From contig NZ_CP037952.1 in the NCBI RefSeq assembly GCF_004358345.1, forward strand, positions 5,215,457 through 5,279,456: a stretch of DNA of 64,000 nucleotides, in the 5' to 3' direction. The first letter of the stretch is position 1. Every line of letters begins with the position of its first letter. The DNA is from Parashewanella spongiae (GTDB lineage: Bacteria > Pseudomonadota > Gammaproteobacteria > Enterobacterales > Shewanellaceae). The position numbers and the translations under genes are program-made. Positions 9,613-18,810 of the stretch are shown here, piece after piece. A model generated the notes under the pieces. The model saw nothing but the letters and a program-made list of their open reading frames with translations. It was not told the origin of the DNA and searched no databases.

Positions 9613-9626
9613 TTGACATTGATCAA
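9613..9626 (-). promoter_or_regulatory. FNR/CRP-family box upstream of norB
   Basis: TTGAC-ATTG-ATCAA differs from the FNR consensus (TTGAT-N4-ATCAA) at one base. It lies between the sigma-54 promoter and the NorR-like sites, so it may add oxygen or NO control through FNR or a Dnr/Nnr-type regulator. Confidence 0.55.
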
Positions 9627-9638
9627 GTGAATACAATT

Positions 9639-9692
9639 GTCTGTATGACAATCACAATAAAAGTGTTAAAAACACAGCGTTGTTAATTGCAC
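9639..9692 (-). promoter_or_regulatory. Three NorR-type enhancer sites (GT-N7-AC)
   Basis: GT-N7-AC motifs occur at 9639-9649, 9663-9673 and 9682-9692. The first lies in a perfect ATTGTC-TGTAT-GACAAT palindrome and the second in GTGTT-AAA-AACAC. E. coli NorR also uses three such sites upstream of its sigma-54 promoter. The motif is short, so single matches are weak; the cluster and its position are the evidence. Confidence 0.6.
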
Positions 9693-9784
9693 AATCATGG
9701 TTATTTTTTTGTATTTAAAATTGTTAACCTAAACTAAATAACATACGGTATATAAAATAGGCTTGACGTGGGATAAGAGGAAAC

Positions 9785-10122
9785 ATGAAAGTCTTTAAGT
9801 CGAAAATTGATGCTTGGCTACTCATCATTTTCTTATTGATAATGACAATAAGCCTAGTTGCGGCTGTAATGATGATTGTGGAAAAACCAATATCACAGAC
9901 TTATTTACTCTCTGCATTGTCTGTCGTTATTGGTGTCTTTTTGCCATTGTGGTTACTGTGTGGAACACGTTATATTGTCGATGATCCCGCTCACACCCTC
10001 ATGATTAAAAACGGCCCATTTAAGTGGAAAGTCGTGATTGATTCCATTACCTCGGTACCCATCAGAAAATTATGGTTTCACCTAAAGAAAAACATGAATT
10101 TTTAGTAGCGTTGGCTCGATAG
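9785..10122 (+). pseudogene. Broken bacterial PH-domain membrane protein
   Basis: The frame from 9785 encodes two membrane segments and the start of a bacterial PH domain (RYIVDD, LMIKNGPFKWKVVIDSITSV), then runs into unrelated residues and stops at 10105. In the next frame, ending at 10122, the sequence reads KIMVSPKEKHEFLVALAR, the usual C-terminus of this family. An internal deletion of roughly 30 codons with a frameshift at about 10057-10065 explains both. The product would lack the middle PH strands. Function of intact members is poorly known. It is divergent from norB. Confidence 0.65.
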
Positions 10123-10133
10123 TTGAGCCAGTT

Positions 10134-10402
10134 AGGAACTGTCCCAAAATAACTTCCCTGTTTTGCTGTCGTTTATTTTTGAGCTTATACAAGGCGAAGA
10201 AAGTGTGGTGTAGTTACTCTACATAAGCTTTCGACAACACAGTAGAAGCCAAAAATAAACACAGCCCAAAGGGTTACGCTTAAAATTGCCACTCTCTGCG
10301 TTACTCATCTTTCATTTAGAATAACTAAACTTCATTCTTCGCGCCTTGATACTGGCAATTTTAAGCAGTAACAAATCGGGAAGTTATTTAGGGACAGTTC
10401 CT
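10134..10402. mobile_element. MITE-like element, family E
   Basis: This 269-bp non-coding element has 25-bp terminal inverted repeats with one mismatch, starting AGGAACTGTCCC and ending GGGACAGTTCCT. I see no clear target duplication. It lies between the broken PH gene and the 5' flank of the IS110 element. Only one copy is in the window. Confidence 0.75.
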
Positions 10403-12127
10403 TAAAAGTAGTTGGGTAACTTTCTAGAAACTCATTTTGGGACAAAAATGTGTTACTCAGGAGAGAAAAAACAGCACATTAAGTTGTTGTGTTTGCAATT
10501 ATAAAGTACTCAGTATGATTCTTTACAAAGTGCTCAACCAAACAAAATTAAGAAATATTCATGTTTTTGAAAGCACTTACCAGAGTATATTGAGCTTATG
10601 TTTCATATGGCTCAAAGATTTCAAAAAATACTTTGAGCCACTTCTAGAAACTATGAAGGACAGTAACTCAACTACCCTTTAGTTACCACAACACAAGGGG
10701 AATATTATGAGCACCGTCCTTCAAGTAAAAGATAACGCAAAATTTGTTAATTTGTACATTGCTTTTGAACTTAGCAGTAAAACTTGGAAGCTTGGCTTTT
10801 CAAATGGTGAAAAAAAGAGAGTCAAAACGATTGATTCCCGAGACTGGAAAGCCCTACATCATGAAATAGCCTTAGCAAAAGAAAAGCTATTCTGCGTTGA
10901 AAACTGCAAAGTCATTAGCTGTTACGAAGCAGGTAGAGACGGATTCTGGATACACAGAGCGTTAATTAAAGACGGCATCGAAAATCATGTGATTGACTCA
11001 GCCAGTATTGAAGTCAGCCGAAAACAGAAGAAAGTCAAAACCGATAGAGTTGATGTGATTGCTTTGCTCCGCTTACTGATGCGTTATCACTCTGGAGAGC
11101 AAGAAGCTTTAAATATCATCAATGTTCCAAATGTAGAAGCTGAAGATAAGCGACGAATTAACCGAGAGCGAGAACGATTAGTAAAAGAGCGTGGCAGTCA
11201 CAGCGCACGAATTAAGTCACTTCTGTGTTTGCATGGTATCAGCGTGGAAAATATCTCTAAACTAAAGGGGAAAGTTAATCAACTTAAGACGGCGGTTCTC
11301 AATAAGCCTTTACCGACAGATTTAGTGACGGAAATAGAGCGAGAACTTGATAGGCATGAAATTGTCGACAAGCAAATTAAAGCAATTGAGAAATTACAAA
11401 AACAACGTGTTCTTGATGACTGTGATGACGCATCGCAAAAAATTAATCAGCTCATGCAGCTTAAAGGCGTAGGCTGGCAATCGAGCTGGGTATTAGTAAC
11501 AGAGTTTTTCCATTGGCGAGAATTTAAAAACGCTAAACAAGTGGGAGCTTGTGCAGGAATGACACCAACGCCTTACGATAGTGGTGACAGTCAAAGAGAG
11601 CAAGGCATTTGCAAGTCAGGTAATCGACGAATACGAAAGATTATGGTTGAACTCAGTTGGTTTTGGTTACGGTATCAACCCAAATCAGAATTGAGTTTAT
11701 GGTTCGAACAGCGTTTCGCTCATGGCAGTAAACGAATGAGACGCATCGGCATTGTTGCTATGGCACGTAAACTTCTTATCAAACTGTGGAAGTATTTAGA
11801 GCATGGAGAAGTGCCATCAGGTGCAACGATGTCACTTTAATCAAAATAACCAAGTAAAGAGTAAAATGTAGTAAAGCGTTGTTCGATGCTAACTGTACAG
11901 CCCCTTGATAAGCAAGGCTAAATCGTTTTTCTAGAAGAGTTAGTATCATTATTCAGGTTAGGCGTGATAATGCGCATGCAATTTAAGGTGACTGACTAAA
12001 GTCAGAACGGATAGAAGGTGGTTAGCCATTAAGCTGACACAACAAAACCTGAGCAACACTTTTAACCAGAGAAACTGAATGAAATAAATTAAAAACTGAA
12101 GGGCTTGACAAAGATGTCCTCATAGAA
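10403..12127 (+). mobile_element. IS110-family insertion sequence (ends approximate)
   Basis: One transposase gene (10707-11840) has about 300 bp of non-coding DNA before it and about 285 bp after it. The true ends cannot be fixed because IS110 elements usually lack terminal inverted repeats. The left limit is set by MITE E and the right by MITE A2. The 5' flank has a perfect hairpin at 10609-10639 (GGCTCAAAG ... CTTTGAGCC). IS110-family elements carry a bridge RNA in a non-coding flank, so one of these flanks should encode it. Confidence 0.65.
10707..11840 (+). CDS. IS110-family transposase (DEDD/serine recombinase)
   Basis: The N-terminal RuvC-like domain shows the acidic series as IAFELSSKTW, CYEAGRDGFW and KTDRVDVIALLRLL; the first Asp is replaced by Glu, as in a common marine subgroup. 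The C-terminal domain (LKGVGWQSSWVLVTEF, then GACAGMTPTPYDSGDS and SGNRRIRK) contains the conserved serine region. Such enzymes integrate DNA guided by a bridge RNA. The 377-residue frame is complete with AAGGGG upstream of the ATG, so the element may be active. Confidence 0.93.
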   Translation: MSTVLQVKDNAKFVNLYIAFELSSKTWKLGFSNGEKKRVKTIDSRDWKALHHEIALAKEKLFCVENCKVISCYEAGRDGFWIHRALIKDGIENHVIDSASIEVSRKQKKVKTDRVDVIALLRLLMRYHSGEQEALNIINVPNVEAEDKRRINRERERLVKERGSHSARIKSLLCLHGISVENISKLKGKVNQLKTAVLNKPLPTDLVTEIERELDRHEIVDKQIKAIEKLQKQRVLDDCDDASQKINQLMQLKGVGWQSSWVLVTEFFHWREFKNAKQVGACAGMTPTPYDSGDSQREQGICKSGNRRIRKIMVELSWFWLRYQPKSELSLWFEQRFAHGSKRMRRIGIVAMARKLLIKLWKYLEHGEVPSGATMSL

Positions 12128-12441
12128 GGGTCTGTTGATCTTTCGTGATTGTTTTTGCAGCGATAAATTGGTTATTTTATGCAAGGCTGAGTTTGTGAGG
12201 TTTGGTTATTATCGACATACAAAACTGTCGTTACTTCGTTTCCAAATAAGAAAACGATAACGCAGCACCTTTTATTTAGAAAGAGCGACCAATTTACGCT
12301 CTCTCTTTTTTCGATGCTTTTGAGCATTCACTGTTCTGTGTTGTGACCAGCTCACTTAGATGGCTAAGCATCACTGCTCACGCCTTGAACAGATAAATGC
12401 TCAAATAGCACAAAATTTAATCCTGAAAGATCAACAGACCC
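12128..12441 (-). mobile_element. MITE family A, copy A2
   Basis: This 314-bp element is a nearly identical inverted copy of A1. TA follows its right end (12442-12443), but the left flank is AA, perhaps because it abuts the IS110 end. It carries the hairpin module at 12213-12230. It lies 97 bp upstream of the secreted orphan gene. Confidence 0.85.
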
Positions 12442-12537
12442 TAAGTATTTTTGTATTTTTAACAGCTAGAAAGCTATTTAAAGGAGGTAGTAATGACATT
12501 CATTTAAATTTTTATTGACTTTTTTGAGGTAATTACA

Positions 12538-13047
12538 ATGAGAACTTTAGCTCTAACATTATTATTGCTTTCGGTAAACGTGCATGCTTCTCTACTTAAT
12601 CAAGCTTTGCATGACAATCAATTTGATACGCCTGTTGGTGATTGGATGATAGGCCAAAATAATCAAGCTAAATACGGATATGCTCGTAGTGGAGAGTACA
12701 TATTTCTGGTTACCTGTTTAAAAGGCCAATCAGAATGTGCAGCTTTATTTTCTCAACAGGGGGGATGTCTTGATGGAACCATAGCAAACTTTAATATTAC
12801 AGATGGCAATGGACAACAATTATCAGCTTCGTCTCCTTGCATAGAAAATCAAGTATTTGGTTGGGACACTGGTTTGGGTAACGTAGATACAAAAAACGTA
12901 AATTTCCTTTTTAACTCGTTGGATCAAGTAGATTCTGAGAGTAAGAAATTTTTATCAGTTGTTGCTACAATCCCACCAAACGATTTGAAATACTCTGCCA
13001 CATTTAGCTTGATAGGTGGTAAGCAGGTTATTCAGTTCGTTAAGTAA
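12538..13047 (+). CDS. Secreted orphan protein with four cysteines
   Basis: I do not recognise this family. The 169-residue product has a clear Sec signal peptide (about residues 1-17, cleavage after VHA). The mature part has four cysteines, near residues 60, 67, 77 and 100, that could form two disulfides, and looks beta-rich. GAGG precedes the ATG at good distance. It stands alone between MITE A2 and an orphan gene on the other strand. A periplasmic or exported location is likely. The layout (signal, about 150 residues, four Cys) is similar to 42623-43129, though I see no clear sequence kinship. Confidence 0.65.
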   Translation: MRTLALTLLLLSVNVHASLLNQALHDNQFDTPVGDWMIGQNNQAKYGYARSGEYIFLVTCLKGQSECAALFSQQGGCLDGTIANFNITDGNGQQLSASSPCIENQVFGWDTGLGNVDTKNVNFLFNSLDQVDSESKKFLSVVATIPPNDLKYSATFSLIGGKQVIQFVK

Positions 13048-13210
13048 ACCTCTTCAAGACTGAGTATTTGTGAGCCAAGGAAGGCTAAGATGATACGTTT
13101 TGGGGCAGAAAATTGCCAGCTTGGTGGCTGGCAAGAGTTTGGACAAAAGCTTGCCAGCAGCAGTTTCCTGAAGCCTTATGTTCAATTATAATATTTTCAG
13201 TATCTTACAG

Positions 13211-13813
13211 TTATTTTTTAGCAACAAAGTTTTCAACTATAGATTTATCTGAATACGTGGCGATAATAGGATAGTCAAACTCTTTTAATGTCATTGGACA
13301 TTGCTTTATTCGCTCCAAAATAACTTTATTAGTATCTGTTTTCTGCCCACTAAAAAAATTAAGGAGAATTTCAATTAATCCCCATTGAGTATGCTCATCA
13401 ACTTCAAAATGCCAGTGAGTTTCCAAAGCATGCCCATCAGGTATGAACTTGTGAATAGTTGGTTTATGTCTACTATCACAGCCATGATTAAAAATTTTGT
13501 TTCCAGCTATTGGAATACTACCTATATTGTCCTTATTAATACAACCAAAATCACTAACGTAAGCTGTAACAAAAGCTGATGTTACTGACTTTCTTTCAAA
13601 AGGAACTCCAGTAAGCCCTTGGTATTCTGATTCAGAAAATGTGAGAGCGTGTAATATACTATTTGAAGGAGAAAGATGGTAAGTGAAGCACTTTGATCTA
13701 ATGGTTACTTTTTCTCTAGATACATCAGCTGGTTGTATAGAACAGGGAGCGATTGATCTTAAACCTGAATCTACAGTGCTATTTTTAAAGTTACATAACA
13801 AAGAGCAAGCCAT
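13211..13813 (-). CDS. Orphan hypothetical protein
   Basis: No family is recognised. The 200-residue product has no convincing signal peptide or membrane segment. It has seven cysteines, and several His and Asp residues cluster around residues 110-140 (NHGCDSRHKP, ETHWHFEVDEH). AGGAAA precedes the ATG. It has no operon partner and is convergent with the secreted orphan, in an AT-rich accessory stretch. The 397 bp between this gene start and 14210 hold nothing I can name. Confidence 0.5.
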   Translation of the reverse strand: MACSLLCNFKNSTVDSGLRSIAPCSIQPADVSREKVTIRSKCFTYHLSPSNSILHALTFSESEYQGLTGVPFERKSVTSAFVTAYVSDFGCINKDNIGSIPIAGNKIFNHGCDSRHKPTIHKFIPDGHALETHWHFEVDEHTQWGLIEILLNFFSGQKTDTNKVILERIKQCPMTLKEFDYPIIATYSDKSIVENFVAKK

Positions 13814-14272
13814 ACTTTTCCTACTTTTGTACTCTAAAATTCATCAATGAGGATGTAAGCCATTAATACTGTATTGCTTCATCACCGTATAAAAAATGAG
13901 ATAAAATTGATTTAATTTAAATTTCCATTATTTTTTTATTCAAATCAACTTTATTGTGTTTTTATTCAGTTTGCATACAGCATACTATTTAAATTATTTC
14001 AAATGAAACTCTCCCAACTTACACCACTTAATTGAAGTTACTACGGAATTTAAAAGTCGCAAACGGCGCGCCAACTAACGCTAGTTTCGCTTAATCATCA
14101 CCGACATTCTCGTTGGAAAATTCATAGTCTCTGGATACCTGCCTTCGCGAGTATGACAATAAAACTTCAATTTCGCGGGGTGGTAGAGAGAGAGCCAAGA
14201 GAGGGTTTGCTGTAGAGCTCTCTTTTGTTTTTTTGACGGAAAGCCCACGACGTTAATAAATTTCGAAGAAGA

Positions 14273-14881
14273 TTAGTCTAACATCACAATGTGATCCGTT
14301 TTAGAATCAACAAAGCCAACAAGAGAGAGCCAAACGATGCCCACTCCTAAATTCACTATTTGTTGTTCGGTTAAAAATGGGCGACTTTGTTGATATCGTT
14401 TCAAGATATCTTGCTGCAAACTGCTCACATCATTAATCGTGGCTACGCAGTGGTTAAAATCTAATTCATCCATAGTGGCTAGCTCAGTAACTTGAGCATA
14501 ACTGACGTTATTCATAACCTTAACGGCACGATAAATCATTGCATGTTCAGTAGACAATATTGGTGCTACATATGCTTGCTCGGGCAAATCGACCCCAGAC
14601 TTGATGATTGGTAACACTAAGTAATGTTTGTTCATTTCAGCGGCTTTATTTTTTTCTAAGGTAAAGCGAATAAACATACGTGCTTTGGCAGAAAGCTGAT
14701 GAGCAAGATGAGTTTTTACTGACAGCAATTGTGGAATGGTATCAAACTCATTTTTAGGGATGCGGTTGATCCCCGACACCTTAAAACGCTGCAAAAAATC
14801 AGATAAAGGCTCTCTTTTAATTACAGAGCCTTCTCTCACATCGATGTTATCTGCTGAGGCTGGTAATCGCGGCATACACAT
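14273..14881 (-). CDS. Conserved-looking hypothetical protein
   Basis: The 202-residue soluble protein lacks signal peptide and known motifs. It is mostly helical by composition, with a leucine-rich C-terminal hydrophobic stretch (IVNLGVGIVWLSLVGFVD, about 172-190). Base composition resembles the core genes around it. It is downstream of the yegD-type Hsp70 gene on the same strand but separated from it by MITE B2, so they may once have been adjacent. Function is unknown. Confidence 0.6.
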   Translation of the reverse strand: MCMPRLPASADNIDVREGSVIKREPLSDFLQRFKVSGINRIPKNEFDTIPQLLSVKTHLAHQLSAKARMFIRFTLEKNKAAEMNKHYLVLPIIKSGVDLPEQAYVAPILSTEHAMIYRAVKVMNNVSYAQVTELATMDELDFNHCVATINDVSSLQQDILKRYQQSRPFLTEQQIVNLGVGIVWLSLVGFVDSKTDHIVMLD

Positions 14882-14933
14882 TAGTCTTGTTAAATAGGCA
14901 TAAGATAACTTTAGTTGAACTCTTTATGAATTA

Positions 14934-15280
14934 TACCAATTACAGTAATTAACTTCCCACTCAGTAAGAGCTAAAGGATTTCAGTACAAGGCGTAAGTTT
15001 GAAGTACTATATTCCCTACGGCCGCCATACAAAGCTAGCGTTCAACGCACTTCGTGCTTTTGTCGGGATAATTCAAAAACTTGTAACCTAGTAATGGAAT
15101 CCTTTAGCCTTGCCCTTCGGGAGCTTGTATGTGTTCAAATTACTACACAAAATTGTCTCAACGTAGCAATGTAATAACGACAGTTTTGTATGTCGGTAAT
15201 AACTATGTCTTCATCAATTTCACTTGTACTTTGAAAACATACATAGCTCTGAGCTGGGAATTTAATTACTGTAATTGATA
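14934..15280 (+). mobile_element. MITE family B, copy B2
   Basis: This 347-bp element has TACCAATTACAGTAATTAA at the left and its near-complement at the right (one mismatch near the tip). TTA is duplicated at 14931-14933 and 15281-15283. The hairpin module is at 15178-15195. It has an extra internal segment (about 15003-15070) that B1 lacks but B3 shares. Confidence 0.8.
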
Positions 15281-15300
15281 TTACCTGCCAACACACAAAA

Positions 15301-16677
15301 TCACTTGTCCACATGAGACGAAAATAGCCGCTGTGACCATCTCGCTAAGCCAGCCGTGACTGAGCCAAAATGATCACCGACCACCACTTCAACATTTGGA
15401 TAAACTTGGCTAATTTTTTCATAAATAGCGGGGCTACGCGCTGTGCCTCCAGTAACATAAATCACTTCAGGCAGAACGCCAGCTTGCTCAACCGCTTGCT
15501 GCATTAATGCTTCAACTCGGGCGATAGGAAATTCAATGGCTTGCTTAAAGTCCGTCTGGGTTAAATCGATAGCAAGTTGACCATCAACAAATGGCAACTT
15601 AACACTCAATTGTGCTTGATCTGATAAGGCAATTTTGGTGCTTTCAGCGGTTTTGACAACTTGGTAGCTCAGTTGTTGTTGCTGAACGGTTTGCAACCGA
15701 GACAACATCTCTGGAGCCACCGAATCTTGTTTTAGTTCAGTTAATAATGTCTTGGTCGCCAAGGATGCAAATTCTCGCTGGGCGTTGATGTCATTCACAG
15801 CAACGGCATTCCAAAATACCTGTTGCGGCATCGGCCGACCAGTAACCAAATTGCTGCCAAGTCCAAATTCTGGCATAAAGCCATTCATTGCTAGGGCGAT
15901 GTCCAAATCGTTTCCACCTACACGCTGACCACTGTGACCTAAGCAATCAGCTTTACGATCCAGTTGCTCCATTCTTTCAGGGTTCATTCTTACCATCGAG
16001 CAGTCGGTGGTACCACCACCCACATCAACGACTAACACCATTTGCTCTTTATTTAAGGTCGCTTCGAAATCCATACCCGCCGCTAACGGCTCAAATAAAA
16101 AGGCTATATCGGCAAAACCAGCCCGTTTTGCGGCAATGCGTAAAATAGATTCCGCTTGCTTGTTGCTTTCTTCTCCGCCAATGGCTTGAAAGTTCACTGG
16201 CCGACCTATCACGGCATGAGTAATCTTCCTTCCCAACTGAGTTTGCGCTTTTTGCTTCACCTCTTGCATCATTAAAGTGACAATGTCTTCAAACAACGCC
16301 ATTTGTGAGACTTGTAGTCCAGTCGCCCCTAAAAATGATTTCGGCGAGCGTACATAAAAGCCTTCTTCAGGCATTTCCATGTAAGCATCAAATGCCGCTT
16401 TGCCAATGAATACCGCTTGCTCGCTGGGGAGTAAGTCGAGCTCATAACGTGCTTGGCGAGCTTGGCTTAACTGTGCAGAGCGTTTTTTGGCATAATCATT
16501 TTTTTGTTCAACTGGTATATTTTGGTAAACGGCTTCAGCAATTAAGGCTTTGTCCATTGCATACAAAGTGGACATCATGTAGTGACTATTGTCCCCCAAC
16601 GGCAACATCTCTACTTTATCTTCTGTCATTACTCCCACAGAACAATTCGCACTACCGTAATCAAAACCAATGAACAT
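15301..16677 (-). CDS. yegD: Hsp70-family chaperone-like protein (YegD type)
   Basis: The protein is an HSP70-type actin-like ATPase without the substrate-binding domain (458 residues). It begins MFIGFDYGSANCSVGVM like E. coli YegD and has the phosphate loops VDVGGGTTDCSM and VTGGTARSPAIY. Its client and role are unknown in the family; it is cytoplasmic. The open frame extends seven codons upstream to 16698, but the ATG at 16677 has GAGGAA in position and matches the YegD start. The stop is 17 bp from the MITE B2 duplication. Confidence 0.85.
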   Translation of the reverse strand: MFIGFDYGSANCSVGVMTEDKVEMLPLGDNSHYMMSTLYAMDKALIAEAVYQNIPVEQKNDYAKKRSAQLSQARQARYELDLLPSEQAVFIGKAAFDAYMEMPEEGFYVRSPKSFLGATGLQVSQMALFEDIVTLMMQEVKQKAQTQLGRKITHAVIGRPVNFQAIGGEESNKQAESILRIAAKRAGFADIAFLFEPLAAGMDFEATLNKEQMVLVVDVGGGTTDCSMVRMNPERMEQLDRKADCLGHSGQRVGGNDLDIALAMNGFMPEFGLGSNLVTGRPMPQQVFWNAVAVNDINAQREFASLATKTLLTELKQDSVAPEMLSRLQTVQQQQLSYQVVKTAESTKIALSDQAQLSVKLPFVDGQLAIDLTQTDFKQAIEFPIARVEALMQQAVEQAGVLPEVIYVTGGTARSPAIYEKISQVYPNVEVVVGDHFGSVTAGLARWSQRLFSSHVDK

Positions 16678-16851
16678 GACATTCCTCAATACACACACTT
16701 GTAATCGATAGAAATAGCCTATTTCAGCAATTTTCTAACCAGAGTACAAAGCTTAACCAATGAAAAGCCGCGTAGGATACACCAGATATTGTTCAGGGAA
16801 TACTGTTGATTTGTTAGCGTTGAAACGCTGACAAGGTTTCAACTCATTTAA

Positions 16852-17084
16852 CCTAAAAACATTAATTGAACGTTGAGTATACGAGTAACGGTTTGAGCAA
16901 TACGATGATTTTATTATCATGGTTTTCACCCAATAAGTGAAGTGCTCTACGCTCACAAGCTTGCTAAAATGGCTGCTATCTGCGTTGTAACTTTTGCTAG
17001 TAGAGTAACTACTTGCTGCAAGCTACGCCTTACTATCAGCCATTTTTTCTACGCTTGAGAACGCAGTCAACTGATGTTTCTAGG
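16852..17084 (+). mobile_element. MITE family C, copy C1
   Basis: This 233-bp element has terminal inverted repeats CCTAAAAACATYARTTGA and complement. TTTAA is duplicated exactly (16847-16851 and 17085-17089). It lacks the hairpin module: where family D has it, C has only a few bases between CAAGTAGA and CTACTTG-type arms. It lies 8 bp from the 3' end of the GMC gene. Confidence 0.88.
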
Positions 17085-17097
17085 TTTAAAGAAATCA

Positions 17098-18810
17098 TCA
17101 AGAAACCAAGCTGGCTTTTATCTTATCCGCCACTCGAAATGCATTGGCATAAATGGTTAATGTCGGTGTCACGCTTCCACCATTAGGCATGAAACTGCCA
17201 TCAGTGACATACACATTGTCGCAGTCATGTACTTGACAATTGGCATTCAATACTGAGGTTTTAGGATCATTCCCAAAGCGACATCCACCAGCCATTAAGT
17301 TTGACGTCGGCGATGTCCATACATTGCCATAAGCTTCATCGGCTCCCATAGCTTTCATCACCTCAACGCCTTTATCAACCAAGTATTGCGCTACTTTGAC
17401 ATCATGTGGATGAAAGCCAGCCGTCACTTTAGCAACTGGGATGCCCCACGCATCTTTTTCATCCATCGCTAAGCTGACGTAACATTCATCATGGGTGAGC
17501 CAGTCACAAAATACTTCGAATTTAAAATCTTTGCTTTGGGTAAAATGCGCTTTGATTTTTTGTTTCAAAGGACTGCCCCATAATAATTCGCCGTTGGACT
17601 GCCATTTTAAGCCACTAATATCAGAGGTCGGTGACGGTGGATCAAACACAAAATCAAGAGTACCGCCTTTAATGGGTTTGGCCGATACCGCTTTATCATC
17701 GATTTGATACCAGTCTTGTAAAAAACGATTGAAAAACGGGCCGCGTATTTTCATCGCCTTTGCGAATTTATCATCTCGCTCAGTCAAATTAAAAATGCCG
17801 TGCCCTGTACCGCCTGCACAACAATGCAGATTTTTACCAACCTGACTGTGATTATTCCCCAACCCTTTTGGGTGTTTCTCCCCCACACTGGTCAATAGCA
17901 ATCGTGCACTTTCAATGGAATAACACGCCACTACAAACCGACTCGCGGTGATTGATTTGCTGCGACCTTTCGCATCAAAGTAATCTACAGAGGTCGCTTG
18001 ACCTGTTTTATCCGAATTTAGCCGATAAGCCTTCGACTGCGTCAATAAGGTGAAGTTTGATTTGTCTTTAATACTGTCAAGCAAAGCGGCCCTTGAGCTG
18101 GCTTTAGCGCCTGAATGGCAGCCGTAACTGCCACAGTAACCCGAATATTCACAACTATTGCGCCCATTCATTGGCTTCGTCAAAATGCCTCGTGCCATGG
18201 GCAGCGGGGTAAACTTAAGTGTTTTGCAAGCGCGGTCAAACAACTTGACAATGGGATGCTCTGCAGTCGGCCGCATAGGGTAATTTTCGCTAGACCGAGG
18301 CTCTAAAAATTGATGCTTGAGCGCATTCCCTGACACACCAATGATCTTTTCAACTTTATCGTAATAAGGTTCAAGTTGTTGATAACTGATGGGCCAATCG
18401 GCAACTGTCGCACCTTCTATGGCTCCATAGGTAGATAATAAACGAAAATCAGTCGGCTTTAAGCGATGAAAATAAGCGCTCATGAAATTACTGGCACCGC
18501 CCACCACATTACCGCCCCAAAACTGCCCTGTGGTATCACGACTCCATCCACCATCACCGTCAGGCTCCTCAAGCACATGGCGCTCTTTATCAAATTGAGA
18601 CTTAAAAATTCGATGACGAGCGAGTTGTTCATCTTTTTTAAAATGACGTTCGTCGTACCATTTGCCTTTTTCAAGCATAACCACATTAAAACCCGCGTTC
18701 ACGAGTTCGAATGCCACAGGGCCAGCGCCTGCACCACTGCCAATAATGCACACATCGTAATCAGCTTTAACCGTACCTAATAACTTTTCTCTCACTGGCA
18801 TTGGGTTCAT
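17098..18810 (-). CDS. GMC-family FAD oxidoreductase
   Basis: The N-terminus has the dinucleotide-binding motif GSGAGAGPVAFELV and LEKG for FAD. The C-terminus (VTDGSFMPNGGSVTPTLTIY) is typical of the gluconate 2-dehydrogenase-type branch that transfers electrons to a partner rather than to oxygen. It is 570 residues, full length for the branch. A Cys-rich segment (NSCEYSGYCGSYGC, about 215-230) is common there. Its ATG overlaps the stop of the subunit 3-like gene (TAATG), so the two are translationally coupled. The substrate, perhaps a sugar acid or alcohol, cannot be told. No signal is seen; it may be co-exported with its Tat partner. Confidence 0.85.
   Translation of the reverse strand: MNPMPVREKLLGTVKADYDVCIIGSGAGAGPVAFELVNAGFNVVMLEKGKWYDERHFKKDEQLARHRIFKSQFDKERHVLEEPDGDGGWSRDTTGQFWGGNVVGGASNFMSAYFHRLKPTDFRLLSTYGAIEGATVADWPISYQQLEPYYDKVEKIIGVSGNALKHQFLEPRSSENYPMRPTAEHPIVKLFDRACKTLKFTPLPMARGILTKPMNGRNSCEYSGYCGSYGCHSGAKASSRAALLDSIKDKSNFTLLTQSKAYRLNSDKTGQATSVDYFDAKGRSKSITASRFVVACYSIESARLLLTSVGEKHPKGLGNNHSQVGKNLHCCAGGTGHGIFNLTERDDKFAKAMKIRGPFFNRFLQDWYQIDDKAVSAKPIKGGTLDFVFDPPSPTSDISGLKWQSNGELLWGSPLKQKIKAHFTQSKDFKFEVFCDWLTHDECYVSLAMDEKDAWGIPVAKVTAGFHPHDVKVAQYLVDKGVEVMKAMGADEAYGNVWTSPTSNLMAGGCRFGNDPKTSVLNANCQVHDCDNVYVTDGSFMPNGGSVTPTLTIYANAFRVADKIKASLVS

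Noticed and set aside
9521-9619. Longer N-terminus for norB
   Set aside because: It would be translated from DNA that contains the sigma-54 promoter, and the extra residues do not resemble a qNOR start.
10437-10682. 81-residue reading frame upstream of the IS110 transposase
   Set aside because: It has no ribosome site and no protein-like pattern, and it covers the hairpin of the element's non-coding flank.
13110-13165. GCCAGC/GCTGGC stem after the secreted orphan gene as a terminator
   Set aside because: A hairpin is present at about 13118-13135 but no T run follows it.
16753-16956. 67-residue reading frame
   Set aside because: It lies largely in MITE C1 and has no homologue-like features.
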